Made by a program: the position numbers and the translations under genes. Shown piece by piece: positions 20,698-29,726 of a DNA stretch of 47,894 nt. The notes under the pieces are model-generated. The model did not search any database, was not told the DNA's origin, and saw only the letters and a list, made by a program, of their open reading frames with translations. Source of the stretch: Rouxiella badensis (GTDB lineage: Bacteria; Pseudomonadota; Gammaproteobacteria; Enterobacterales; Enterobacteriaceae); assembly GCF_002093665.1 (NCBI RefSeq), contig NZ_MRWE01000038.1:1-47894 (forward strand), in the 5' to 3' direction. Each line of letters begins with the position of its first letter. Position 1 is the first letter of the stretch.

Positions 20698-21096
20698 ATG
20701 CAAAAGCATTATGAATTGAAATACAGCTTCCCATCACTGGCAGATGTGCAGGGCATTGTTAAGAAAATCGCCTCACGTTATGAAGGTTTGCCAGCCAGCC
20801 TGTCAGTTGCTTGCTTGATACGCGATGAAGCCCATAAAGAAATTAGTAAATTATTCAATCTATCTGTTGAGATTTTGTGTGATCAAAAACCATTGACGAA
20901 AGATTCTGTGAAGGTTGTGCAGGTTGTAAATAAAACCTCAAATGTCAAAGCTGTAAGGTTGAGTGAATTAGATAGTGAAATTAAAAAAACGGAAGATGAC
21001 ATCATCCAGTTATTGAATGAACAAGCGGCCATTATAAGCAAGTGCTTTTTCACACCCAATCAGTTCCAGCCCAGCCCGCTCCGAGGCATCTATTAA
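20698..21096 (+). CDS. Hypothetical protein with C-terminal coiled coil
   Basis: 132 residues. Soluble N-terminal domain (SLADVQGIVKKIASRYEGLP), then a charged helix at about 88-113 (LSELDSEIKKTEDDIIQLLN) likely to form a coiled coil. It is the last gene before the presumed cos region. Family not recognised. Confidence 0.6.
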   Translation: MQKHYELKYSFPSLADVQGIVKKIASRYEGLPASLSVACLIRDEAHKEISKLFNLSVEILCDQKPLTKDSVKVVQVVNKTSNVKAVRLSELDSEIKKTEDDIIQLLNEQAAIISKCFFTPNQFQPSPLRGIY

Positions 21097-21245
21097 CCCG
21101 CCGGGCATCATGGAACAGTCACCCTCCATCACCTTTTGTGGGTCCCTCCCCGGACCTTTTTAAGACGCGGGCATTGCGCGCCGCGTGTTTTCACTAGCTA
21201 AAAATTTTTCGTTTTTTGGGTAACAGGTAACAGGTAACGCGACCA
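21097..21245. other. Presumed cos / terminase-binding region
   Basis: A 149-base gene-free stretch just upstream of the Nu1-like small terminase, where lambda and N15 carry cos. It contains an inverted GGTCC/GGACC (around 21143-21158), a GC-rich core GCGCGCCGCG and a triple direct repeat of GGTAACA ending in GGTAAC (21219-21238). Two more TCGAGGTAACA copies lie inside the terminase gene (21428 and 21452). The repeats could be terminase-binding sites. I cannot point to the nick positions. Confidence 0.45.
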
Positions 21246-21847
21246 ATGAATCAGGCCGATTTTGCAAAACTCCACGGCGTTAGCCGAAAGACGGTGACGA
21301 CGTGGAAGGCACGCGGCTGGCTGGTTATGGAAGGTGACGAGGTGAACGTCGAGGCGTCAAACGCCAACATCGAGATGCACCGGAAAACTGTTACCCCCGC
21401 CGAAAAAAAAAAGAAATCGTCCGTAATCGAGGTAACACTCCGGCTGCGGATCGAGGTAACAGCGGACCAGCCGGTGACAGTGACGACGACAGCGACGACG
21501 GCATAACCGCTGCAGCCGCCCGGCTCGTTAAAGAGTACGGCGCGAACCTCACGTTCGACGAAGCGCGAACGGTGAAGGCCAACTTCCACGCGAAGCTGGT
21601 ACAACTGGAATACGAACAGAAGGCAGGACGCCTTCTCCCCTTTGAAGACATGCTCCGAACCATCGGCGACGAGTATGGACGCATCCGCACCCGCCTGATT
21701 GCAATCGCCCCCGAACACGGCCCACGGCTTAGGCTGCTGGCGCTCACCAGTGACGACACGGTATTCACGGCGGCATTGCAGGAAATTATACACGAAGCTA
21801 TGGAGGAGCTGAGTGCTGATGGGATCACACCACCAGACAGCGGATAA
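21246..21847 (+). CDS. Terminase small subunit (Nu1-like), joined by -1 frameshift
   Basis: Binds cos and guides packaging. The first frame gives an Nu1-type winged HTH (NQADFAKLHGVSRKTVTTWK, residues 2-21) but alone ends at 21506. A second frame, open from 21413 to 21847, supplies the linker and C-terminal domain (ARLVKEYGANLTFDEARTVK... to TPPDSG). The join is at GAA AAA AAA AAG, which contains the dnaX-type heptamer A AAA AAG in the zero frame (21407-21413); a -1 slip leads directly into GAA ATC and a 200-residue protein of normal family size. This is either programmed frameshifting or a miscounted A10 tract. The large subunit start overlaps the end. Confidence 0.82.
21407..21413 (+). other. 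Slippery heptamer A AAA AAG in terminase small subunit
   Basis: Zero-frame codons AAA (21408-21410) and AAG (21411-21413) preceded by A give the dnaX slippery sequence inside a run of ten A. No AGGGGG-like upstream stimulator is seen; a modest CCG-GCTG-CGG stem lies about 25 bases downstream. Confidence 0.6.
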
Positions 21848-23798
21848 GCCGACAGCATGGCAGAATTTCAAAAGCCTGCTGTTAGCCGTTCGCCGGGCGT
21901 TAAAGCCGCCCGAACCGCTTCGCCTCAGTGAGTGGGCGAACAAATACGCGATGCTCTCAAAAGAGACATCCGCACAGACAGGCCGGTTTCGCTCGTTCCG
22001 CTATCAGGACGGCATCATGGACGCTTTCACCGACCCACTGGTGGAAACCATCAGCGTCATGAAATCCGCGCGTGTGGGTTACACGAAGATTCTCGATCAC
22101 GTCATTGGCTATTACATCGCCCACGACCCGTCGCCAATCCTCGCCATCCAGCCCCGCGAAACGGATGCTGAAGACTATAGCAAAACCGAAATCGCCCCCA
22201 TGCTTCGCGACACGCCGGTCCTTGCTGAAGTGACCGGCGGCGCGAAAGCCAAAGACTCTAACCAGACGATCTTAAAGCGCACGTTTTCGAACGGCGCGAA
22301 CCTGACGCTGGTTGGCGCAAACAGCCCCGGCGGTTTTCGTCGTATTTCCTGCCGCATCATTCTTTTTGATGAGGTGGACGGCTATCCCGCCAGCGGAGCC
22401 GGTAACGAAGGTGACCAGATTGCGCTCGGTAAAAAGCGCTCTGAATCCTTCTGGAACCGCAAGATTGGCATCGGTTCGACGCCCACCGTAAAAGGGATCA
22501 GCCGTATTGAAAAGTCGTTCAACGATAGCGACCAGCGGTACTTCTTTGTGCCGTGCCCGCATTGCGGCGAAATGCAGGTGCTGGAGTGGGGCGACCGCAC
22601 GTCGCCTTACGGCATCAAATGGGACCGCGACGAAGACGGCAACAGCCTCCCGGAAACGGTCTACTACGCCTGCAGACATAACGGTTGTGTTATCCAGCAC
22701 ACCAGCCTGCCGCTGATGTTACAGGGCGGCGAATGGCGCGCCACTAAGCCATTTAAAGGCCACGCCGGTTTCCACATCTGGACCGCTTACAGCCTGTTCC
22801 CGAACGCAGCCTGGAAAAAGCTGGTCGAGGAGTGGTTGAGCGTTAAAGACGACCCGGTGATGCGGCAAACCTTCATTAACACCACGCTGGGCCTGCCTTA
22901 TGAGGATTCCGGCGAAAAAGCCCTGAGCGAGAAAAAGCTGGTCGAGCGCACCGAAGTGTTTGGTGCCGAAGTGCCTGACGGGGTTGCGCTATTAACGGCT
23001 GGCATCGATACGCAGGACGGGCGACTGGAAGTGGAGGTGGTTGGCTGGGGCCGCAACGAGGAAAGTTGGTCCATTGCCTACGACGTGATCGAGGGCGATA
23101 TGGATACGCCGGAACCGTGGGCGCGCCTTGATGCGTATCTCAAACAGGTGTGGCGTCGCGCTGACGGCAGAGGCTTCCCGATTATGGCGGCCTGTATCGA
23201 CTCAGGCGGGCATCACACGCAGGCGGTTTATACGTTTGCAAAAGAGCGCATCGGTCGCCGCATTTGGGCAATTAAGGGCGAATCAGCCCGCAACGGCAAG
23301 CGTTCGCCGGTCTGGCCTAACCAGAAGCCGTCCAAACGCAGCAAGTCGGCTTACCGCCCGATCATTATCGGCGTGAACGCCGCGAAAGATGCTATCCGCA
23401 ACAGGCTGCATCTGGACCCGCCAGCACCGGGAGAAGCGCAGGCCGGTTACATGCACTACCCGGCTGACCGCGACCTGAACTACTTCAGCCAGCTGCTGGC
23501 TGAAAGTTCCATCGTGAAGCGTTCTGGCGGCTACCCGTACCGCGTATGGGAACTGCGACCGGGCCGCGCTAACGAGGCGCTCGACTGCCGCGTGTACAAC
23601 TACGCCGCGCTTCACGGCCTGATGCATTCCGGCCTGAAATTAAACGTGATCGCCGCCAGCGTGGAAAACAACACCGCGAAACTGATTTCGGCCCCGGCGG
23701 TAGTTGAGCCGAAGCCGAGCTTCCAGTTACCCGGCGTCGTTCTGCCGGAGGAAACCAAAGAGCCGCGCAAGCGCCGCCACAAACGACTCCCGTCATAA
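21813..23798 (+). CDS. Terminase large subunit (lambda GpA family)
   Basis: 661 residues, the packaging ATPase and cos nuclease. Walker A is KSARVGYTK (84-92), nearly identical to lambda gpA KSARVGYSK. Walker B is ILFDEVDGY with Asp186 and Glu187. A CPHCGE knuckle (248-253) and a CRHNGC motif further on match the family. The nuclease region begins around TAGIDTQDGRLEVEVVGWG. The start is GTG at 21813, or ATG at 21819; GGAGGAG lies just upstream of both. It overlaps the small subunit gene. Confidence 0.96.
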   Translation: MLMGSHHQTADKPTAWQNFKSLLLAVRRALKPPEPLRLSEWANKYAMLSKETSAQTGRFRSFRYQDGIMDAFTDPLVETISVMKSARVGYTKILDHVIGYYIAHDPSPILAIQPRETDAEDYSKTEIAPMLRDTPVLAEVTGGAKAKDSNQTILKRTFSNGANLTLVGANSPGGFRRISCRIILFDEVDGYPASGAGNEGDQIALGKKRSESFWNRKIGIGSTPTVKGISRIEKSFNDSDQRYFFVPCPHCGEMQVLEWGDRTSPYGIKWDRDEDGNSLPETVYYACRHNGCVIQHTSLPLMLQGGEWRATKPFKGHAGFHIWTAYSLFPNAAWKKLVEEWLSVKDDPVMRQTFINTTLGLPYEDSGEKALSEKKLVERTEVFGAEVPDGVALLTAGIDTQDGRLEVEVVGWGRNEESWSIAYDVIEGDMDTPEPWARLDAYLKQVWRRADGRGFPIMAACIDSGGHHTQAVYTFAKERIGRRIWAIKGESARNGKRSPVWPNQKPSKRSKSAYRPIIIGVNAAKDAIRNRLHLDPPAPGEAQAGYMHYPADRDLNYFSQLLAESSIVKRSGGYPYRVWELRPGRANEALDCRVYNYAALHGLMHSGLKLNVIAASVENNTAKLISAPAVVEPKPSFQLPGVVLPEETKEPRKRRHKRLPS

Positions 23799-23807
23799 GG
23801 CTAACCC

Positions 23808-24065
23808 ATGCAAACACCCAACAGCGGCATCCTAGCCGGGATGAGCCGTGTTCAACTGCAGGCGATGTTAACGCAGGCGCAAGCCGCGCTAATTGAACTG
23901 CAGATGGGCAAAAAAGGCGTCTCATTCAGCTATACGCAGGGCGATGGTACCCGCTCGGTATCTTACCAGCCGACCAGCATTGCTGACGTTTCCGCGCTGA
24001 TTATGCAAATCCAGCGCGCGCTCGGCATTGGCGGTCGCCGTCGCCGCGTGAGGTTCCGTTACTGA
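23808..24065 (+). CDS. gpW-like head-tail joining protein
   Basis: 85 residues with the gpW family shape: an N-terminal helix (SRVQLQAMLTQAQAALIELQ), a beta hairpin (GVSFSYTQGDGTRSVSYQP), a second helix (ADVSALIMQIQRALG) and a basic tail. It stabilises DNA in the filled head. The stop overlaps the portal start (TGATG). Confidence 0.9.
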   Translation: MQTPNSGILAGMSRVQLQAMLTQAQAALIELQMGKKGVSFSYTQGDGTRSVSYQPTSIADVSALIMQIQRALGIGGRRRRVRFRY

Positions 24066-25705
24066 TGCAAACGAACGACGTCCGAATCCTTGGCGCTAAC
24101 GGGCAACCGTTGCCGCCATCCCGGCCTAAATACGGCGCGCTGAGTGGAACCGGGCACGTTCCGTATGACGCCGCAGACACATTCAGCGATTACGGTGCCG
24201 ACTGGCTGCCAAATCTCTGGTCGCCTGATAACGAAATCAACATCTACCGCGACCGCATTGTGTCGCGCGTGCGCGATATGGTGCGCAACGATGGCTGGGC
24301 CAGCGGCACGGTAACGCGCATTCTGGACAACGCCGTCGGTGCGGTATTCAGGCCGATTTTCAAGCCGGACTATCGCGTGCTCGCGCAGATGACCGGCAAC
24401 GACCAGTTCAACGCGGAGTGGGCCGAAGAGTATTCCCGCTACATGAACGCGCAGTGGCGAACGTGGGCAGAAGACGAAGGCCGCTGGTGCGACATGGAAC
24501 GCAAGCAGACGGTCTCGCAGATGCTTCGCCTTGCCATGCGGCACAAGCTGGTCGACGGCGACAGCCTGATACTGATGCACTACGAAATGGAGCGCCTCGG
24601 TTACGGCATGGCGTCGTTTGCCACCGCCATGCAGGTTATCGACCCGGACCGGCTGAGCAATCCCCAGCAGGTTTACGACATGCCCAACGTGCGCGGCGGC
24701 GTAGAAATTAACGCTTACGGCGCGCCGTGCGCGTACCACATCCGCGAAGCCCACGTCGGCGACTGGTACACCGCTGAAAAAACCATGACGTGGCAGCGCA
24801 TTCCGCGCGAAACGTCGTGGGGCCGCCCGATTGTGATCCACGATTTCGATCACGACCGTGCTGGCCAGCATCGCGGCATCAGCATTTTTGCGCCCGTCGT
24901 GCAGCGTCTGAAAATGCTGATTAAGTACGACCAGACGGAGCTGGAAAGCGCCATCCTGAACGCCATGTTCGGTGCGTTTATCCAGTCGCCCTACGACCCG
25001 GCAATGGTCGAGGAAGCGCTGGGCGAAGGTGACAGCCTCGGTGCGTATCAGGAAGACCGCATCGACTTTCACAAAGACCGCCGCATTTCGCTGAACGGCG
25101 GCGCGGGTATGTCGATTCTGTTCCCCGGTGAAACGGTGAACACCATCAACGCCGCGCGACCGTACAGCAACTTCTCGGTGTTCCAGGACGCGTTTTTACG
25201 CAACATCGCCGCGCAGACCGGCCTTTCCACGCAGCAAATCACGCAGGACTGGTCGAACGTCAACTATTCATCAGCCCGCGCCGCCATGCTGGAAGCGTGG
25301 AAGACGCTCACCCGTCGCCGCCATGAATTTGCCATCGGCACCTGCCAGCCCATCGCCACCTGCTTTGTTGAGGAAATTCATTCCCTCGGCGGCGTTCCGC
25401 TGCCTGCCGGTGCGCCCGATTTTCTGGAAGCGCGATCGGCCTACAGCCATGCGAAATGGATCGGTCCGGGACGCGGCTGGGTTGACCCGGTGGCAGAGAA
25501 AAAAGGCGCGATTCTGGCGCTGGACGCCAGCCTGACGACAATGGAAATGGAAACCACCGAAAACGTGGGCGAAGACCACGAAGTGCTGCTGGAGCAGCGC
25601 GCGCTGGAAATCAAACAGATGCGCCGACTTGGCCTGCCGCTTCCCGAATGGGCGGCGCAGGACGAAGACGCCACCAAAACTGTTAAAGACCCGGAGGAAA
25701 AATGA
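24065..25705 (+). CDS. Portal protein (lambda gpB family)
   Basis: 546 residues forming the dodecameric DNA channel. Typical features include DRIVSRVRDMVRNDGWASGT near the start, NWxxxNYSSARAAMLE (TQDWSNVNYSSARAAMLEAW, about 395-414) and the C-terminal acidic region. It is coupled to gpW by a one-base overlap and to the protease gene by ATGA. Confidence 0.95.
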   Translation: MQTNDVRILGANGQPLPPSRPKYGALSGTGHVPYDAADTFSDYGADWLPNLWSPDNEINIYRDRIVSRVRDMVRNDGWASGTVTRILDNAVGAVFRPIFKPDYRVLAQMTGNDQFNAEWAEEYSRYMNAQWRTWAEDEGRWCDMERKQTVSQMLRLAMRHKLVDGDSLILMHYEMERLGYGMASFATAMQVIDPDRLSNPQQVYDMPNVRGGVEINAYGAPCAYHIREAHVGDWYTAEKTMTWQRIPRETSWGRPIVIHDFDHDRAGQHRGISIFAPVVQRLKMLIKYDQTELESAILNAMFGAFIQSPYDPAMVEEALGEGDSLGAYQEDRIDFHKDRRISLNGGAGMSILFPGETVNTINAARPYSNFSVFQDAFLRNIAAQTGLSTQQITQDWSNVNYSSARAAMLEAWKTLTRRRHEFAIGTCQPIATCFVEEIHSLGGVPLPAGAPDFLEARSAYSHAKWIGPGRGWVDPVAEKKGAILALDASLTTMEMETTENVGEDHEVLLEQRALEIKQMRRLGLPLPEWAAQDEDATKTVKDPEEK

Positions 25706-26556
25706 ACCTGCCGCTCTTAGCCCAGCGCATGTTTAACACCCCGCTGGCGCTTCACCCAGCGAAAGCTGAAGTGGCGATGGCGGCACTGTCTGAGCGTTTC
25801 GGCATCACGCGGATCACTGCCTCGGACTGGCTCGGAGACGATGAAAAGGAATCTTTCAGCCGCAAGAGCCGCGACGCCGGTTACGACGTTGTCGGCGGGG
25901 TCGCCATTGTGCCGGTTCACGGCACGCTGGTGCAAAAGCTGGGCAGCCTTCGCCCCTACAGCGGCATGACCGGTTACGATGGTATCCGCCGGGCATTCCT
26001 GACAGCGCTCACGGATGACGCGGTGAAAGGTATTATGCTGGATATTGATTCACCCGGCGGTGAAGTTGCCGGTTGCTTCGACCTTGTGGACGAAATTTAC
26101 CGGGCACGCGGCACGAAGCCAATCTGGTCGGTGCTGACCGAAAGCGCTTATTCAGCCGCCTACGCCATTGCCAGCGCTGCAGACCGCATTGTGGTCCCGC
26201 GCACCGGCGGCGTTGGCTCTATCGGCGTGATCGTTATGCACTGCGACTGGACACAGAAGGTCAAGGATGACGGATTAGCTGTCACGATCATCAATTTCGG
26301 CGACCGCAAAGCGGAGTCCAACCCCTACCGCAAGCTGAGCGAACAGGCCCGCGATGCCATCCAGCACGACGTGGATGCCATGGGCGAGTTGTTCGTTAAC
26401 ACCGTTTCCCGCAATCGCGGGCTTTCATTCAAAACCATTCGCAACACGCAGGCCGCGACGTTTCTCGCTGCTGATGGCGTCGAGCTGGGGCTGGCTGACG
26501 CTATCGCCTCGCCGGACGCCGCGTTCCGCGACCTTATTGCACTGACTGGAGACTGA
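25702..26556 (+). CDS. Head maturation protease (S49 / gpC-like)
   Basis: 284 residues of the signal-peptide-peptidase A-like S49 family. VAIVPVHGTLVQ (67-78), DIDSPGG (114-120) and the catalytic Ser in TESAYSAAYAIASAA (Ser151) are present, followed by TGGVGSIGVI. It trims the portal or scaffold during capsid maturation. It is shorter than lambda gpC; the scaffold part appears to be encoded by the next gene. Confidence 0.93.
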   Translation: MNLPLLAQRMFNTPLALHPAKAEVAMAALSERFGITRITASDWLGDDEKESFSRKSRDAGYDVVGGVAIVPVHGTLVQKLGSLRPYSGMTGYDGIRRAFLTALTDDAVKGIMLDIDSPGGEVAGCFDLVDEIYRARGTKPIWSVLTESAYSAAYAIASAADRIVVPRTGGVGSIGVIVMHCDWTQKVKDDGLAVTIINFGDRKAESNPYRKLSEQARDAIQHDVDAMGELFVNTVSRNRGLSFKTIRNTQAATFLAADGVELGLADAIASPDAAFRDLIALTGD

Positions 26557-26557
26557 T

Positions 26558-27181
26558 ATGTCATTCCCGCAAAAATTTGCACACCTGCTGGGCATTAAGC
26601 CGAAAGGCTCAAAGGCTGAAGACGACGACGAAAAGCCGCAGGGCCGTGCCGAAGACGACGACCGCGAAGAAAACGCGGAAGACGACGATGACGACAAGCC
26701 GCAGGGCCGAAAAGCCAAAGGCAAGCGCGCCGAAGATGACGATGACAGCGAACGCGCCGAAGACGGCGACGACGATGACGCGGATGCGGAGGAAGACGAC
26801 GAAAAGCCACAGGGCCGCAAGGCGAAGGGCAAGCGTGCTGATGATGACGAAGACGAAGCCGACGCCAAAGCGCGTGGCCGTGCTATCGAGCGCAAACGCT
26901 GTATGCGCATTTTCACCAGTAAAGCCGCAGGCATTCGCCCGGATATGGCTGCATCTCTGGCGTTTACCACCAACCTGAGCGCCAGCGCTGCCATTGCGCA
27001 GCTGGAGCAGGCCGCCGCGTTCGGCGCACCGCAGGGCGGGCGTATGTCGCTCGATGAGCGTATGCGGGGCGAACAAAAGCACCGTTTAGGCCAGGACGCC
27101 AAACAACCCGAAGCCAGCAGCCCGAATGCGCTGGTCGCCAAAATGACCAAGCTTTATGACCAATCGCAGGGAGCTAAATAA
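26558..27181 (+). CDS. Acidic repeat protein, probable scaffold
   Basis: 207 residues directly after the protease, in the place of the lambda gpC C-terminus / Nu3 scaffold. Residues 20-107 are an extremely acidic low-complexity region with repeats of DDEKPQGR and KPQGRKAKGKRA (three and two copies). The C-terminal 95 residues look globular and helical (RGRAIERKRCMRIFTSKAAG; LAFTTNLSASAAIAQLEQAA). It is coupled by TAATG to the decoration gene. Scaffold function is inferred from position. Confidence 0.65.
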   Translation: MSFPQKFAHLLGIKPKGSKAEDDDEKPQGRAEDDDREENAEDDDDDKPQGRKAKGKRAEDDDDSERAEDGDDDDADAEEDDEKPQGRKAKGKRADDDEDEADAKARGRAIERKRCMRIFTSKAAGIRPDMAASLAFTTNLSASAAIAQLEQAAAFGAPQGGRMSLDERMRGEQKHRLGQDAKQPEASSPNALVAKMTKLYDQSQGAK

Positions 27182-27861
27182 TGTCCACCACCGTTAACTC
27201 ATTAGGCCAGAACCAGTGGGGGCCGGGCGCACGTTCCGACGCCTTCATTCCCGATCAGCTTATCGCCAGCAACAGCCCGCTGCCGGTTACGGATGACATC
27301 ACCATCGCGTCTGGCCAGACGCTGAAACGCGGCGCAATCCTCGGTCGCCAGTCGCTGAAATCGGTCGCTGCAGTCGCCGCCAGCGGCAACACCGGCAACG
27401 GCACGCTCGTCGTTTCCCTCGCTTCTGCAGCTGAGGTTGGCGCGTACTCGCTGACCGCAACCAGCGCGACCGAGTTCACGCTGAAAGACCCGAACGGCAA
27501 CGAAGTCGCCACCGTAACCGCCGGTACCGCGTACAGCGGCAACCAGCTGGTGCTGACCCTGACCGCAGGCGCGACCGCGTTCGTCGCCGGTGACGTATTC
27601 ACGATCACCGTTACCGCTGCTGCGGGCACTTACGTGCTGAGTGTGCGCACGGCAACCGACGGCAGCCAGTATCCGAGCGCGGTACTGGTCGATGACGCTG
27701 ACGCCTCGGCGGGTGCGGTAGTCGCGGGCGGTTACTTCCAAGCGGCGGTAAACGTTAACCGCATCACCTACGACGACAGCTGGACCGTTGACGACCTCAA
27801 AGCGGAGCTGCGCGGCAAGGGCATCTTCCTGCGCGACAGCCTGAGCGCCACGCCGGTTTAA
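27181..27861 (+). CDS. Head decoration protein (gpD-like) with inserted domain
   Basis: 226 residues, about twice lambda gpD (110). The flanks fit gpD: SDAFIPDQLIASNSPLPVTD, SGQTLKRGAILGR and, near the end, DGSQYPSAVLVDDADASAGA and NRITYDDSW. Between them (about 66-155) lies a Thr/Ala/Val-rich beta domain (TLVVSLASAAEVGAYSLTA, VATVTAGTAYSGNQLVLTLT) found as an insertion in many phage decoration proteins. It should form trimers on the capsid and expose the insert. Confidence 0.9.
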   Translation: MSTTVNSLGQNQWGPGARSDAFIPDQLIASNSPLPVTDDITIASGQTLKRGAILGRQSLKSVAAVAASGNTGNGTLVVSLASAAEVGAYSLTATSATEFTLKDPNGNEVATVTAGTAYSGNQLVLTLTAGATAFVAGDVFTITVTAAAGTYVLSVRTATDGSQYPSAVLVDDADASAGAVVAGGYFQAAVNVNRITYDDSWTVDDLKAELRGKGIFLRDSLSATPV

Positions 27862-27886
27862 CCGGCACCCTCCTGTAATTCCCCGA

Positions 27887-27950
27887 TGCGAATTTATGCC
27901 CTTAACCGGGCAGGGATTCGCACGTCCAAATTTTGCCCGGTTCGCCGGGT
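27887..27950 (+). other. Two hairpins between decoration and capsid genes
   Basis: TGCGAAT (27887-27893) pairs with ATTCGCA (27916-27922) enclosing GCCC/GGGC, then CCCGG (27936-27940) pairs with CCGGG (27945-27949) around TTCG. There is no long T-run. They may set mRNA stability so that capsid protein is made in excess. Confidence 0.5.
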
Positions 27951-27963
27951 TTAGCGAGACCCT

Positions 27964-29022
27964 ATGTCCGACGTAAACATTGATATTTTCACCACTGCCA
28001 CGCTTGCTGGCGTCGTACCGAACCTCAAAACCTCACAAAACTGGATGCTGGACCGCTTCTTCCCGAACATCGTGGAAAGCCAGTCTGAAGAAGTGGCGAT
28101 TGACGTTGACGTTGGTAAACGTCGAATGGCCCCGTTCGTGTCGCCACTGGTACAGGGCAAGCTGGTCGAGTCGCGCCGCATTCAGACCAACACCTTTAAA
28201 CCGGCTTATATCAAAGACAAACGCGCCCCTGACTTACGTAAGCCTATCCGTCGCCAGATTGGCGAGCGCATCGGTGGCAGCTTCACCGGTGCAGAGCGCG
28301 CCATGCTGAACATTCAGTTCGAAATGGCAGATCAGATCGACATTCTGAACCGCCGCATGGAATGGATGGGCTGCTCGGCGCTGACCAGCGGCACCGTCAC
28401 CATTAAGGGCGACGGCTTCCCGACCACCGTGATTGATTTCGGGCGCGACCCGGAACTGACCATCACGAACACCGGTTCGGATAAATGGCCTACCAGCGTT
28501 GCCGCCGGTGCGACCAACACCCAGCCGACCGATGACATTGACGAATGGCAGACGCTGATTCTGAAGAAATCCGGTGCGAAGGTGACGGACATTATCTTCA
28601 CCAATTCCAGCTGGAAGGCATTCCGTCTCGATACCTCGCTGGAAGGCGCGATCATCTTCCCGGCGATGAACCCGAACGGGAACGTGATTAACCCCGGCCC
28701 GCAGATTGAAAACGGCGCTATCTACAAAGGCCGCTGGGGCCAGTATGACCTCTGGTTATACAACGACTGGTACGTGGACCCGGACACCGACGAAGAGGAG
28801 CCAATGCTGCCGGACGGTTGCGTGATTATGACCGGCGGCGCGCTGATGGGCACCCGTGCGTTCGGCATGATTATGGACCCGGCGTTCAACTACGGTGCGC
28901 TGGCCTATGCGCCGAAAACGTGGCTGGAGCAAGACCCGGCGCAGCAGATTCTGCTGATGCAGTCAGCGCCGATCGTTATCCCGAGCCGGGTTAACGCCTC
29001 GCTTTGCGCGACCGTGGTGTAA
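27964..29022 (+). CDS. Major capsid protein (lambda gpE family)
   Basis: 352 residues (lambda gpE 341). Family features: VPNLKTSQNWMLDRFFPNIV near the start, DVGKRRMAPFVSPLVQGK, ITNTGSDKW in the middle and a C-terminus ending LLMQSAPIVIPSRVNAS. It forms the HK97-fold shell. It lies right after the decoration gene, the lambda order D-E. Confidence 0.95.
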   Translation: MSDVNIDIFTTATLAGVVPNLKTSQNWMLDRFFPNIVESQSEEVAIDVDVGKRRMAPFVSPLVQGKLVESRRIQTNTFKPAYIKDKRAPDLRKPIRRQIGERIGGSFTGAERAMLNIQFEMADQIDILNRRMEWMGCSALTSGTVTIKGDGFPTTVIDFGRDPELTITNTGSDKWPTSVAAGATNTQPTDDIDEWQTLILKKSGAKVTDIIFTNSSWKAFRLDTSLEGAIIFPAMNPNGNVINPGPQIENGAIYKGRWGQYDLWLYNDWYVDPDTDEEEPMLPDGCVIMTGGALMGTRAFGMIMDPAFNYGALAYAPKTWLEQDPAQQILLMQSAPIVIPSRVNASLCATVV

Positions 29023-29025
29023 CGG

Positions 29026-29391
29026 ATGACGGCCCGTAAAACCGCAGCGGCTGAAAAGGCCGCTGTAAGCGCTGCTGAGGCGTCCGAAGCCAAAACCCCG
29101 GCAACCATAGGCGAAGCGGCAGAAAGCGCCGCTGTGATCGATTCTGTCCCCAATCTGAGCGAATCCGAAGACGACGGCCCCGTTCCCGTTGTTGTCCTGC
29201 CCCGAAACACCCTGCGCCATAACGGCAAAACCTACCGCCCGCACGCAAAAGTGCGCGTTCCGGCCGCCGAAGTTCCGCGCCTCGTTAAGCGCGGGATCGT
29301 GGTGACGGCCGAACAGGCGTTAGCGGATGCGCTGGCGCAGGAAGGCGTCTCGGTTAGCGTGCAGGACGGCGTAAGCATCGGGCGGGGCTGA
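29026..29391 (+). CDS. Small head protein (gpFI position), hypothetical
   Basis: 121 residues. An Ala/Glu-rich N-terminal half (likely disordered) is followed by a small beta domain (TLRHNGKTYRPHAKVRVPAA...VKRGIVVTAEQA), a pattern found in small phage head proteins after the capsid gene. It occupies the lambda FI position. The role is not established. Confidence 0.65.
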   Translation: MTARKTAAAEKAAVSAAEASEAKTPATIGEAAESAAVIDSVPNLSESEDDGPVPVVVLPRNTLRHNGKTYRPHAKVRVPAAEVPRLVKRGIVVTAEQALADALAQEGVSVSVQDGVSIGRG

Positions 29392-29393
29392 CG

Positions 29394-29726
29394 ATGATTG
29401 ACTGGGACCAGCACTTACTGGCCCCGCTGCAGGAGACGTTCGGCGAGCCGGTTAACTACCGGCCTGCCAGTTCGGCGGCCTTCGATATTTCCGGAATTTT
29501 TGACCGGGCGTATACGCAGGAAGTCGAACCGCTGGACGACGACGACCCGACGATCAACACCACGCACCCGGTGCTGGGCGTTCGCGACTCGGATTTCGTG
29601 AAACCTCCGCTGCAGGGCGACCGCCTGTATATCCCCCGCGTGGCGCAGCTGTTTGTCGTGAAAGACGTGCAGCCCGACAGCCACGGCGGCACGAAACTCA
29701 TTCTTAACCGCGTGAAGACCTCATGA
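29394..29726 (+). CDS. Head-tail connector (gpFII-like)
   Basis: 110 residues in the FII position. The C-terminal part (PLQGDRLYIPRVAQLFVVKD, SHGGTKLILNRVK) is typical of the small head-tail joining family. It overlaps the next start (ATGA). Confidence 0.75.
   Translation: MIDWDQHLLAPLQETFGEPVNYRPASSAAFDISGIFDRAYTQEVEPLDDDDPTINTTHPVLGVRDSDFVKPPLQGDRLYIPRVAQLFVVKDVQPDSHGGTKLILNRVKTS

Noticed and set aside
24059-25072. Minus-strand frame of 337 codons opposite the portal gene
   Set aside because: Antisense shadow; Arg/His/Val-rich as expected for the reverse of a GC-rich gene.
26425-27150. Minus-strand frame of 241 codons rich in Ser opposite the acidic protein
   Set aside because: Mirror image of Asp/Glu codon repeats; no start context.
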